The position numbers were made by a program, and so were the translations under genes. A stretch of 6,314 nucleotides of DNA, from NCBI GenBank assembly GCA_002432565.1, contig DJFP01000072.1:12732-19045 (forward strand). Direction: 5' to 3'. The notes beneath the pieces are model-generated. The model searched no databases. It saw only the letters and a list, made by a program, of their open reading frames with translations, and had not been told where the DNA came from. Below, piece by piece: positions 1 to 6,005 of the stretch (its first letter is position 1; the number at the start of each line of letters is the position of its first letter). The DNA is from Flavobacteriales bacterium UBA5869 (GTDB taxonomy: Bacteria > Bacteroidota > Bacteroidia > Flavobacteriales_D > Crocinitomicaceae).

Positions 1-111
1 GAAATGCGTATCGATGATTCAACACTCACAAAGAGTATCCAGGAATTACAGCGCGAGATTATTGATTTGAAAAGAACTGTTACCGGGGAAGGGAAAAACG
101 TTGTTCACTAA
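1..111 (+). CDS. C-terminal end of an unidentified protein with a short coiled-coil tail (5' part outside the window)
   Basis: Frame 1 is open from the first base to a TAA at 109-111 and encodes 36 residues. An ATG at 4-6 exists, but the frame is also open before it, so this is more likely the end of a longer gene than a 35-residue protein. Hydrophobic residues at 9, 13, 16, 20, 23 and 27 follow an alternating 4-3 spacing (L, I, L, I, L, V) between charged and polar residues, which is the heptad pattern of a coiled coil. A polar tail of about nine residues follows (T-G-E-G-K-N-V-V-H). I do not recognise the family and assign no function. The gene converges on recQ and its last 32 bp overlap the recQ 3' end on the opposite strand. 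Coding status rests on the open frame and the heptad pattern only. Confidence 0.55.
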   Translation, partial: EMRIDDSTLTKSIQELQREIIDLKRTVTGEGKNVVH

Positions 112-1972
112 AAATAATCCGTTCTTCGTTGATCAGCTCCCTAAGCGTAGTTTTGATTTTTGCAGAATAGGAAGTGTCAAACCTGGCGATAATTTCAGCC
201 AAAGTCATGGCATTGCTTTCCAATAAGGCGATCAATTCCAGTTCAAGCCGCGGATGCTTTTCCAGTAAACGCTGTTCCAGGCAGTAGTCACACTTACCAC
301 AGGGATCACTTTTCTGCCCGAAATAGGAAATAATGAATTGTGGCCGGCAGTGTCTATCTTCAACAAAACGTCTCATGACGTTCATGCGTTCCAAAGCACG
401 TTCTTTTCGGAAATGATAAACTTCCGGTTTTAATTCCACGTAATCATCCGGAAAACGTTCGTGCAGGAAAGTCACCATCGGGAGATCTGTGCGCCAGGTA
501 ATATCAATGATTCCATGTTCCTCCAGGTAACGAAGCTGGCGCTCCAGCTCACCTGCTGAAATTTTCAGCCGCTTACAGGCTTCTGTTTCATCCAATTCAC
601 AAAAGGAATCAAAAACGTCACTATAATTTCGGCATACCCAGGTGATCAACGGGTCCAAAACCGGATTTTTTAATTGGAACCCATATAAATGCGTGTTGTC
701 AATGCTGATCTTAATTCGCGAACCTTTTAATCCCTGTTCTGAAAACAAGATACTTCCGTTCATTTCCAAAAGCTTGAATGCAGGGTAAACTTCCTGGATA
801 TTCAGGTTAAATTTCTTAACGAAATCATTGAATTGCAATACATAAGATTCATGTTCGCCGGAACCAATCGCAATCTTCAGGTAATTACACAAGGCTCTGT
901 AAATCAACTTAATCTTATCGGTGCTTGGAAACTGTGCCAATACCCGTTCCGCTATTTCGTCTATATCGGCCGGTTCAATAAAAGCAAAAGTTCGGGATTG
1001 ATTACCGTCACGTCCGGCTCTTCCTGCTTCCTGGAAATAAGATTCCGGGTTATTGGGGATTTCGTAATGAGCCACAAAACGCACGTTCGGTTTGTCGATT
1101 CCCATTCCAAAAGCGTTTGTAGCAACCATGACGGGTGTTTTTTCAGACAGCCAATCGGATAAAGCAAGACTTCTCTCTTTGGAATTCATGCCGCCATGGT
1201 ACATGTTTGCCCGGATGTTCCTTGCCTGCAGATAGATCATAACGTCTTTCACACTTTTGCGTGTCTGGCAGTAAATAATCCCAACATCTCCCGGATTCTT
1301 GTGAATCCATTTTGTGATAGCATCCAGCTTATTGGAAACATGATAAACCTCATAACTGACGTTCGTGCGGTCAAAAGGAGCCTCGAATACTTCCGGGTTT
1401 TTCAGGTTTAGATGGGTAATGATATCTTCCTTTACTTTTGTAGTTGCTGTGGCTGTAACAGCCATTATAGGTACTTCCGGATGGAATTCCCGCAATTTGG
1501 CAACCTCTGTGTAAGCAGGTCTGAAGTCGTGGCCCCATTCGGAGATACAGTGTGCTTCGTCAACTACAAATAACCCGATTTCCATTTGTTTGACCCGCTC
1601 CTGGAATAAGCGCGTTTGAATACGTTCTGGAGAAATGTATAAAAAATCAACGCCTCCGAATTTGGCATTGTCAAGCAGGATATCAATTTCTCTAAATGAA
1701 AGTCCGCTGGTTAAAGCTTTTGCCCGAATTCCCCTTTTTTGAAGCTGAGTTACCTGGTCTTCCATAAGGGCTATCAACGGAGAAACGACAATGGTAATTC
1801 CTTCACGGGCAATTCCAGGAACCTGGAAACAGATTGATTTTCCACCACCCGTAGGCAAAAGCGCCAATACATCTTTTCCATAAATAGCAGCATCAACAAT
1901 CTCTTCCTGCAGCGGACGAAACTGAGAATAGCCCCAATAATTGGAAAGAATTTCAACGCTTTTGTTTGACAT
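80..1972 (-). CDS. recQ: RecQ-family ATP-dependent DNA helicase, short Bacteroidota type without HRDC domain
   Basis: This is a 630-residue superfamily 2 DNA helicase of the RecQ family, expected to unwind DNA 3'-to-5' in recombinational repair and replication-fork processing in the cytoplasm. All core motifs are visible: motif 0 around residues 13-27 (FRPLQ), Walker A at 38-46 (PTGGGKS, catalytic K45), motif Ia near 62-70, the DEAH box at 138-141 followed by the RecQ aromatic-rich loop to about 154, motif III TATAT at 173-177, motif V at 282-297 and motif VI at 314-323 (QEAGRAGRDG). Two winged-helix-like segments (about 380-412 and 460-492) precede a four-cysteine zinc site (C542, C558, C561, C564). 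In E. coli RecQ the zinc site comes soon after the helicase core and is followed by a winged helix and HRDC. Here only about 66 residues follow the zinc site, so HRDC is absent. The ATG at 1970-1972 leaves the usual short leader before motif 0. No key residue is missing. Confidence 0.97.
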   Translation of the reverse strand: MSNKSVEILSNYWGYSQFRPLQEEIVDAAIYGKDVLALLPTGGGKSICFQVPGIAREGITIVVSPLIALMEDQVTQLQKRGIRAKALTSGLSFREIDILLDNAKFGGVDFLYISPERIQTRLFQERVKQMEIGLFVVDEAHCISEWGHDFRPAYTEVAKLREFHPEVPIMAVTATATTKVKEDIITHLNLKNPEVFEAPFDRTNVSYEVYHVSNKLDAITKWIHKNPGDVGIIYCQTRKSVKDVMIYLQARNIRANMYHGGMNSKERSLALSDWLSEKTPVMVATNAFGMGIDKPNVRFVAHYEIPNNPESYFQEAGRAGRDGNQSRTFAFIEPADIDEIAERVLAQFPSTDKIKLIYRALCNYLKIAIGSGEHESYVLQFNDFVKKFNLNIQEVYPAFKLLEMNGSILFSEQGLKGSRIKISIDNTHLYGFQLKNPVLDPLITWVCRNYSDVFDSFCELDETEACKRLKISAGELERQLRYLEEHGIIDITWRTDLPMVTFLHERFPDDYVELKPEVYHFRKERALERMNVMRRFVEDRHCRPQFIISYFGQKSDPCGKCDYCLEQRLLEKHPRLELELIALLESNAMTLAEIIARFDTSYSAKIKTTLRELINEERIIFSEQRFSLPR

Positions 1973-1979
1973 CGGTTTA

Positions 1980-1987
1980 CAAAGTTA
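1980..1987 (-). promoter_or_regulatory. Candidate Bacteroidota -7 promoter element (TAACTTTG) for recQ
   Basis: Read on the minus strand, TAACTTTG matches the Bacteroidota -7 consensus TAnnTTTG exactly. It ends 7 nt before the recQ ATG, so a transcript from it would have almost no leader. Its TAA is also the stop codon of the upstream gene at 1985-1987. I found no TTTG or TTG at the usual 17-23 nt further upstream, which weakens the call. recQ may simply be read through from the gene upstream. Confidence 0.3.
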
Positions 1988-3109
1988 ATGCTTCAGCTTA
2001 TTTAATTTGCTGTAGAACTCTGGTTTTATCAGATCCTTCCATTCTGAATAGGGAATCACCGACCATTCGGGATTCATGCAATATGCGGCTGCGTGAGGAA
2101 ATGATGGCAGTAACTCAACACCTTCGGAAGTCAAAACAAAATCACAATAGGAGATTTGCCACAGCTCTTTATTATGATATCCGCAATCGGTATAAACACT
2201 GCTGGATGCAGCGCGTTCATTTTCATCAAAAAGTTCAGAATTCACGTTTGCCAGGTAGTTATAAACCCGGTTGTTAAATGCTTCTTCTTTACCCGGTAGA
2301 ATAAAATCAGAAGAGGTAATTTTTTCTTTTTTACTTAAATTGTAATTGAACCCATAATTTTCTTCATTCGGATGAGCGCCCCCGCAGAAACAAGTCTTAA
2401 AGACACTAAAACACATCAGGTCATTAGAAAGTGTAATATCTGAAACGCTGTAAATAAAGTCAACTTCACCCTGATTGTAAGACGCACAGCTCAAAGCTTC
2501 CAGGTATTCGGCTATTTGCAAATATTCCAGGTATTGATTGGCATCGTCTTGTTGGGAAGTCACCAAACCGGAATCAATTCTAAAAAGTGTAATCCCGGTA
2601 TGTATTTCCTGAAATTGACGGATCCTGATTTGATTGATCATCCTTACCGAATCAGTTTCCTGGAGTTTGAAAAGCCCGATCTTGACTCGTGTAAGCGGAT
2701 TGTCGGTGTTATTTTGTGTCAGCCAGTATGGATTAGCACATTTCGGGCTGCTCGTTTCTTTTGCGGTCAGCGGTGTGAGCTTTAGAGAACTTGTTTTTCC
2801 CTTATAAGTCCATGTTCCCTCAATGAGTTTATTGGGCCATTTAAACTTAAAAACCTCAGGATCTTCAGCATATTCGCCATAAACATCTTTAGAAGTCAGT
2901 GTAATCAATCCCGATTTATGACTGCCGGATAAGGAAATGTCAATCAGTTTGTTTTTATAAAAGTAATATCCTTCGACTGAGGCTCCATCAATCGTAAATT
3001 CCAGGTATATGGGGTATTTGCCGATATTCCCGCTAAAGGAATGTGTCTGTCCGAAAACACGAACGGAAGAAAAGAGAGACAGGCAAAAGCAAAGCAGTAG
3101 TTTTCTCAT
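1985..3109 (-). CDS. Exported protein with C-terminal DUF3298/RsiV-like domain
   Basis: This is a 374-residue predicted secreted protein of unknown function. I place the start at the ATG at 3107-3109 because it gives a compact signal peptide (M-R-K, a hydrophobic stretch, then VFG|Q near residue 20), a typical Bacteroidota export signal. An in-frame ATG at 3146-3148 would add 13 residues and has an A-rich leader, so it cannot be excluded. Residues about 25-115 look beta-rich with repeated Gly/aromatic strands ending in a G-T-W pattern, as in small beta-barrel-like domains. Residues about 150-365 resemble DUF3298, the extracytoplasmic domain of RsiV-like proteins: CGGAHPN at 242-248, a following 'NLSKKEKIT..DF' segment, and a C-terminal strand pattern ending in IPYSEWKDLIKP. 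The mature part has eight cysteines (about 124, 208, 233, 240, 242, 309, 322, 344), so disulfides are plausible. No membrane helix or anti-sigma domain is seen. recQ starts 12 nt downstream on the same strand, suggesting co-transcription. The domain call is from pattern memory. Confidence 0.8.
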   Translation of the reverse strand: MRKLLLCFCLSLFSSVRVFGQTHSFSGNIGKYPIYLEFTIDGASVEGYYFYKNKLIDISLSGSHKSGLITLTSKDVYGEYAEDPEVFKFKWPNKLIEGTWTYKGKTSSLKLTPLTAKETSSPKCANPYWLTQNNTDNPLTRVKIGLFKLQETDSVRMINQIRIRQFQEIHTGITLFRIDSGLVTSQQDDANQYLEYLQIAEYLEALSCASYNQGEVDFIYSVSDITLSNDLMCFSVFKTCFCGGAHPNEENYGFNYNLSKKEKITSSDFILPGKEEAFNNRVYNYLANVNSELFDENERAASSSVYTDCGYHNKELWQISYCDFVLTSEGVELLPSFPHAAAYCMNPEWSVIPYSEWKDLIKPEFYSKLNKLKH

Positions 3110-3259
3110 TGAATGGTTTTTCAATGAAAGTGATGTAAGTCCGGGCATTTTTGTTTGGTTATATTAAGAGTACATGTTGCTGCAAATATTGGAATTACTT
3201 CCGGGATGTGCATGGAATCGTCAACTAATTTAGGTATATTCGCATAACTATTAGTCGTT
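3110..3259. other. Divergent intergenic region between the DUF3298 gene and ilvE
   Basis: This 150-bp stretch must hold the promoters of both divergent genes, or 111 bp if the minus-strand gene starts at 3148. There is no Shine-Dalgarno-like sequence before either start, as is usual in Bacteroidota. On the minus strand AATATTTG (3183-3190) matches TAnnTTTG with one mismatch, but no -33 TTTG sits at the right distance. I see no riboswitch, T-box or leader-peptide structure that would point to branched-chain amino-acid control of ilvE. Confidence 0.6.
3235..3242 (+). promoter_or_regulatory. Weak candidate -7 element upstream of ilvE
   Basis: TATATTCG matches the Bacteroidota consensus TAnnTTTG at all but one fixed position and ends 17 nt before the ilvE ATG. 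A second near-match, TAATTTAG, lies at 3226-3233. Neither has a clear TTTG 17-23 nt upstream, so the choice between them is open and both could be chance matches in AT-rich DNA. Confidence 0.22.
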
Positions 3260-4327
3260 ATGATATTACAAGACAATATTAAAGTTACTCTTACTAAAGA
3301 GTCAAAACTAAATGCTGTTGATTGGAATAACTTGCCGTTTGGTAGAGTTTTCTCCGATCACATGCTGATCATGGATTACAAAGATGGCGCATGGCAGGAT
3401 CCTGAGATTATTCCATTCGGACCACTTTCCATGCACCCGGCTACGTCTGTTATCCATTACGGGCAGTCAATTTTTGAAGGATTGAAAGCTTACAGAATGG
3501 ATGGTGGTGAAGTGGCTATCTTCAGACCGGACATGAACGCAAAACGATTCGAAGAATCTTGTGAGCGCATGTGCATGCCTGTTATTCCTGAAGATGTATT
3601 CGTTGAACTGACGCGCAAATTCGTTGAGATTGAAAGTAATTGGATACCGAATAAGGAAGGATACTCGTTGTATTTAAGACCTTTTTTGTTTGGGACTGAT
3701 GAATATATCGGTATCCGTCCTTCTGATACGTATCGCTTTGTAATTTTTGCATGTCCGGTTGGGGCTTATTATAGTGAGCCTGTGAATGTGAAAATTGAAG
3801 AGTTCTACACAAGAGCATCAGCTGGCGGAGTGGGAAGAGCAAAAACGGCGGGAAATTATGCTGCTGCTTTGTATCCTGCTAAATTGGGTCAAATGAAAGG
3901 ATACCATCAGTTGGTTTGGACGGATGGAAAAACACACGAGTACATCGAAGAATCAGGAACCATGAATGTCATGTTCGTGATCGACGGAAAATTGATTACT
4001 CCATCTGAAGAAAGTGATACTATCCTTAGAGGTATTACCAAGCGTTCGGTGATAGAAGTTGCAAATTTATGGGGAATGCCTGTAGAAGAGCGTAAGGTTT
4101 CAGTTGCAGAAGTTGTGCAGGCTCATAAAGAAGGTCGTTTGACCGAAGCATTTGGAGCAGGAACTGCAGCAACCATTGCGCATATTGCTAAAATTGGTTA
4201 CAGGGATGAAGATTTGATCCTCCCTCCGGTTGAGACACGTACTTTCTCGTTGAAGGTACATGCTTATTTGGATGATCTCAAATCAGGAAAAATTGAAGAC
4301 AGCTTTGGCTGGCTTTTGAAATTGTAA
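3260..4327 (+). CDS. ilvE: Branched-chain-amino-acid aminotransferase (class IV PLP enzyme, type II)
   Basis: This 355-residue cytoplasmic PLP enzyme (EC 2.6.1.42) reversibly transfers the amino group between leucine, isoleucine or valine and 2-oxoglutarate, the last step of their synthesis and first of their breakdown. The PLP-binding lysine is K195 in GRAKTAGNY. E231 in IEESGTMN corresponds to the conserved glutamate of the fold-type IV family, and GAGTAAT at about 299-305 matches the cofactor-phosphate loop. The N-terminal FSDHMLIMDY and IHYGQSIFEGLKAYR segments are typical of the longer, eukaryote-like BCAT group. Mammalian enzymes carry a redox CxxC just after the GTA loop; here that position reads GTAATIA with no cysteines. 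The ATG at 3260 gives the expected short N-terminus before DWNNLPFG. No other ilv or leu gene is adjacent. A terminator follows 24 nt after the stop, so the gene is probably transcribed alone. D-amino-acid aminotransferase and aminodeoxychorismate lyase are the main relatives, but length and motifs favour BCAT clearly. Confidence 0.96.
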   Translation: MILQDNIKVTLTKESKLNAVDWNNLPFGRVFSDHMLIMDYKDGAWQDPEIIPFGPLSMHPATSVIHYGQSIFEGLKAYRMDGGEVAIFRPDMNAKRFEESCERMCMPVIPEDVFVELTRKFVEIESNWIPNKEGYSLYLRPFLFGTDEYIGIRPSDTYRFVIFACPVGAYYSEPVNVKIEEFYTRASAGGVGRAKTAGNYAAALYPAKLGQMKGYHQLVWTDGKTHEYIEESGTMNVMFVIDGKLITPSEESDTILRGITKRSVIEVANLWGMPVEERKVSVAEVVQAHKEGRLTEAFGAGTAATIAHIAKIGYRDEDLILPPVETRTFSLKVHAYLDDLKSGKIEDSFGWLLKL

Positions 4328-4351
4328 TGTTATTATCAGGTAATAATACAG

Positions 4352-4388
4352 GTGGGCACGCGATTAATCGTGTGCCCACTATTTTTTT
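4352..4388 (+). terminator. Strong intrinsic terminator after ilvE
   Basis: The arm GTGGGCAC (4352-4359) pairs perfectly with GTGCCCAC (4372-4379). A G-U pair (4360/4371) and further pairs from the self-complementary CGATTAATCG (4361-4370) extend the stem. Two bases later comes a run of seven T (4382-4388). The minus strand has no T-run after the hairpin, so it should act on the plus strand only, ending the ilvE transcript before the next gene. Confidence 0.9.
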
Positions 4389-4432
4389 ATGGAAAATGGG
4401 ATAACCCTGCATCTCTAGAGAAATTAACAGTC

Positions 4433-5815
4433 ATGAAACCGATTTTACACCTTGCTTTTCTGCTCTTAATCTCAGTAACCGCATTTAGTCAAACTACTAC
4501 GGTTCGGATTATTACCAAAGACCGAAGTAACGGAGATCCTGTTTCACGGGTATACATTCGGCAATACCAGGGCGATTCATTGGCTGCGTCTCAGTATACA
4601 TCTTTAAAAGGGATCGCGTATTTCCGTGTTTCAACCAGGGAAATAACCCGTTTTGAATTAGAACATATTGCATTCAACCTGCTTGATAAAATTCCTGCAA
4701 AAGTGTTTTCGGGAAAAACATCCGACACGCTGACTATCCAAGCCCGCATGTATTATTCCAAAGAGCGTTTAATCGATGAAGTGGTTGTGAAACCGATAGG
4801 AGTTCCGGATACGGTTTTCGAGTCGACACGTGTTTCTGTAAACGATTTTGAGTTCTTACCGGATAATAACCTGCTATTATTAACCTATCCGAAAAATTTG
4901 AAGAAAGGAACGGAATTGGTTCTTTACGACGGATCCAATCTGCTGGGAGAAATTCCATTACCCGAAAAAGGGGAGGAACTGATCCGCGATTACAGGGGGA
5001 ATCCTCATGTGCTGACGGAGAAAAATGTTTACGGAATCCACCAAAAAAACCGGCAGATCCAAATAGCGCAAATCGAAAAGCAATACTACATGACTTATAT
5101 TGCCCCGATTGTAGATACAGCTTTTACGAAATATTATTTTTCAAATTTCAATCCGAATTATCCGGCCTTTGATTATTTCACTTTTGATATTGTTGATTCA
5201 AGCTACCGCAAAATCGCTAAAGTACAGGATGATCTGATGATGGAACTTTACCGTTCTGAATTTAAATGGGTAGATGTCCGGACAAAATTGTGGGCTAAGG
5301 AAAAAGAAAACGAAACAGGAGTTGATAAAGAGGTTTGGGTTGGAATGTATTATTTCACCAACTCCATTTACTACAAAGAACTTTATGCACCGATTTTTGA
5401 ACGTAACGATTCGGTCTTCCTGTTCGACCATTACAAGAATTTGTTGTTCAAATATTCTTACCAGGGAGATCTTATTGACAGCATCCCGATCTATTATCAT
5501 TTGCAGCCGAAAGAGAACGGGTGGAAGAAGCATTTGATACAGGATTATGAAACAGGAGAAATCTATATCCATTACGAACTTGCAGGAAAAGCACAATTGC
5601 GGCATTTTGACACAGAGACCGGGAAATTGAGCCTTCCGGTTGAATTACAGTTTAAATACCCGGAGAACATCCAAATTAAGGGAAACAGTGTCTATTACAT
5701 CTATCGTCCATTCGAATCGACACAGAAAAAGTATCTCTACCGCGAAAGATTACCCTTCGAATATAAGAATCAAAAAACGAATAAAGGAACACTGGTGGAG
5801 TTGGCAAAGCCCTAA
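4433..5815 (+). CDS. Exported protein with carboxypeptidase-regulatory-like N-terminal domain and probable beta-propeller
   Basis: This is a 460-residue predicted secreted or envelope protein of unknown function. The frame is open upstream to a GTG at 4352, but that start lies in the ilvE terminator hairpin. The ATG at 4433-4435 instead begins directly with a signal peptide (M-K-P, hydrophobic core, AFSQ at 17-20). Residues about 23-118 resemble the carboxypeptidase D regulatory-like fold common in Bacteroidota surface proteins and end with DEVVVKP, a sequence style also seen before TonB-receptor plugs. No plug or outer-membrane barrel follows. Residues about 133-440 show repeated strand units: 'VNDFEFLPDNNLLLL', 'TELVLYDGSNLLGEIPL', 'DSVFLFDHYKNLLFKYSYQG' and 'YLIYH'-like segments near 376-380. 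This fits a six-bladed propeller of the NHL/TolB-like type. There are no cysteines, lipobox or type IX secretion C-terminal domain. It is cut off from ilvE by the terminator. Fold assignment is by pattern only, and ligand or partner is unknown. Confidence 0.82.
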   Translation: MKPILHLAFLLLISVTAFSQTTTVRIITKDRSNGDPVSRVYIRQYQGDSLAASQYTSLKGIAYFRVSTREITRFELEHIAFNLLDKIPAKVFSGKTSDTLTIQARMYYSKERLIDEVVVKPIGVPDTVFESTRVSVNDFEFLPDNNLLLLTYPKNLKKGTELVLYDGSNLLGEIPLPEKGEELIRDYRGNPHVLTEKNVYGIHQKNRQIQIAQIEKQYYMTYIAPIVDTAFTKYYFSNFNPNYPAFDYFTFDIVDSSYRKIAKVQDDLMMELYRSEFKWVDVRTKLWAKEKENETGVDKEVWVGMYYFTNSIYYKELYAPIFERNDSVFLFDHYKNLLFKYSYQGDLIDSIPIYYHLQPKENGWKKHLIQDYETGEIYIHYELAGKAQLRHFDTETGKLSLPVELQFKYPENIQIKGNSVYYIYRPFESTQKKYLYRERLPFEYKNQKTNKGTLVELAKP

Positions 5816-5822
5816 AAGCGTA

Positions 5823-5854
5823 AATGGAGCTAAGACGGGCGTCCTAACTCCATT
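5823..5854 (+). terminator. Imperfect hairpin 8 nt after the propeller gene, possible weak terminator
   Basis: AATGGAG (5823-5829) pairs with CTCCATT (5848-5854). Inside is a symmetric internal loop made of CTAA on both sides (5830-5833 and 5844-5847). A 3-bp inner stem GAC/GTC (5834-5836, 5841-5843) closes a GGGC loop. No T-run follows on the plus strand. On the minus strand a short TTTT lies a few bases beyond the hairpin, so it might act weakly on the opposing transcript. The position fits an mRNA 3'-end structure, but termination is not established. Confidence 0.35.
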
Positions 5855-5950
5855 CACTAATCAACCTAACCTAACCACCTAAATCATAACAAATATACAA
5901 CAAGTAATTTGAAATGCAACTGATCAGGTAAAAAAAAACAGATAAAAAAT

Positions 5951-5980
5951 CATTAAAAAAACTAAACAACTGTTTTTCAA
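5951..5980 (-). terminator. Weak candidate terminator for the WbqC-family gene
   Basis: Read on the minus strand, 26 nt or more after the stop of the WbqC-family gene, a small AAAC/GTTT stem (5964-5967, 5972-5975) with a four-base loop is followed by AG and a T-run (5954-5960 region read in reverse). The stem is only four A/T-dominated pairs, so it is far weaker than the ilvE terminator. I list it because it is the best stem-plus-T-run on this strand. Confidence 0.2.
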
Positions 5981-6005
5981 TGTTTTAATTTTTTTAAAAA
6001 CACAC

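Larger units (their letters stand above)
5816..6005. other. Convergent intergenic region, no gene seen
   Basis: These 190 bp separate the ends of two convergent genes. The first third is rich in CTAA words and contains an imperfect hairpin. The rest becomes steadily more AT-rich: 5941-6000 has only 8 G or C in 60 bases. No open frame of useful length, tRNA or conserved RNA is recognisable. Both transcripts should end here, but no classical GC-rich terminator is visible for either gene. Confidence 0.7.

Noticed and set aside
833..1162. Plus-strand open frame of 109 codons inside recQ
   Set aside because: It lies wholly antisense to conserved helicase motifs, has no recognisable domain, and its composition follows from the recQ codons.
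80..1972. RecQ as part of a defence island
   Set aside because: The helicase is a standard complete RecQ with housekeeping-type neighbours. No nuclease, methyltransferase, toxin, reverse transcriptase or other defence partner is in the window.
1966..2277. Plus-strand open frame of 103 codons spanning the recQ/DUF3298 junction
   Set aside because: It is antisense to the end of the DUF3298 gene and shows no domain or initiation signal.
2498..2535. Direct repeat TTCCAGGTATT, 27 bp apart
   Set aside because: It is an in-frame repeat encoding two Y-L-E segments of the DUF3298 protein, explained by a local helical repeat.
3110..3259. T-box, leucine leader peptide or riboswitch upstream of ilvE
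   Set aside because: The space is short, and I find no run of branched-chain codons, no T-box sequence and no terminator/antiterminator pair.
4412..4421. Perfect 10-bp palindrome TCTCTAGAGA before the propeller gene
   Set aside because: It is short, single, and matches no known operator I can name. Chance is a sufficient explanation.
5198..5605. Minus-strand open frame of 135 codons inside the propeller gene
   Set aside because: It is antisense to a well-formed exported protein gene. The apparent hydrophobic runs come from reverse-complemented Asp/Glu/Lys codons, and no family is recognised.
5862..5876. Telomere-like CCTAA tandem units
   Set aside because: There are only two full units plus a partial one, in the middle of a bacterial chromosome region with genes on both sides.
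5640..5882. Plus-strand frame of 80 codons overlapping the end of the propeller gene
   Set aside because: It is a shifted frame of the same gene running into the intergenic region, so a frameshift was considered. The main frame stays propeller-like to its own stop.
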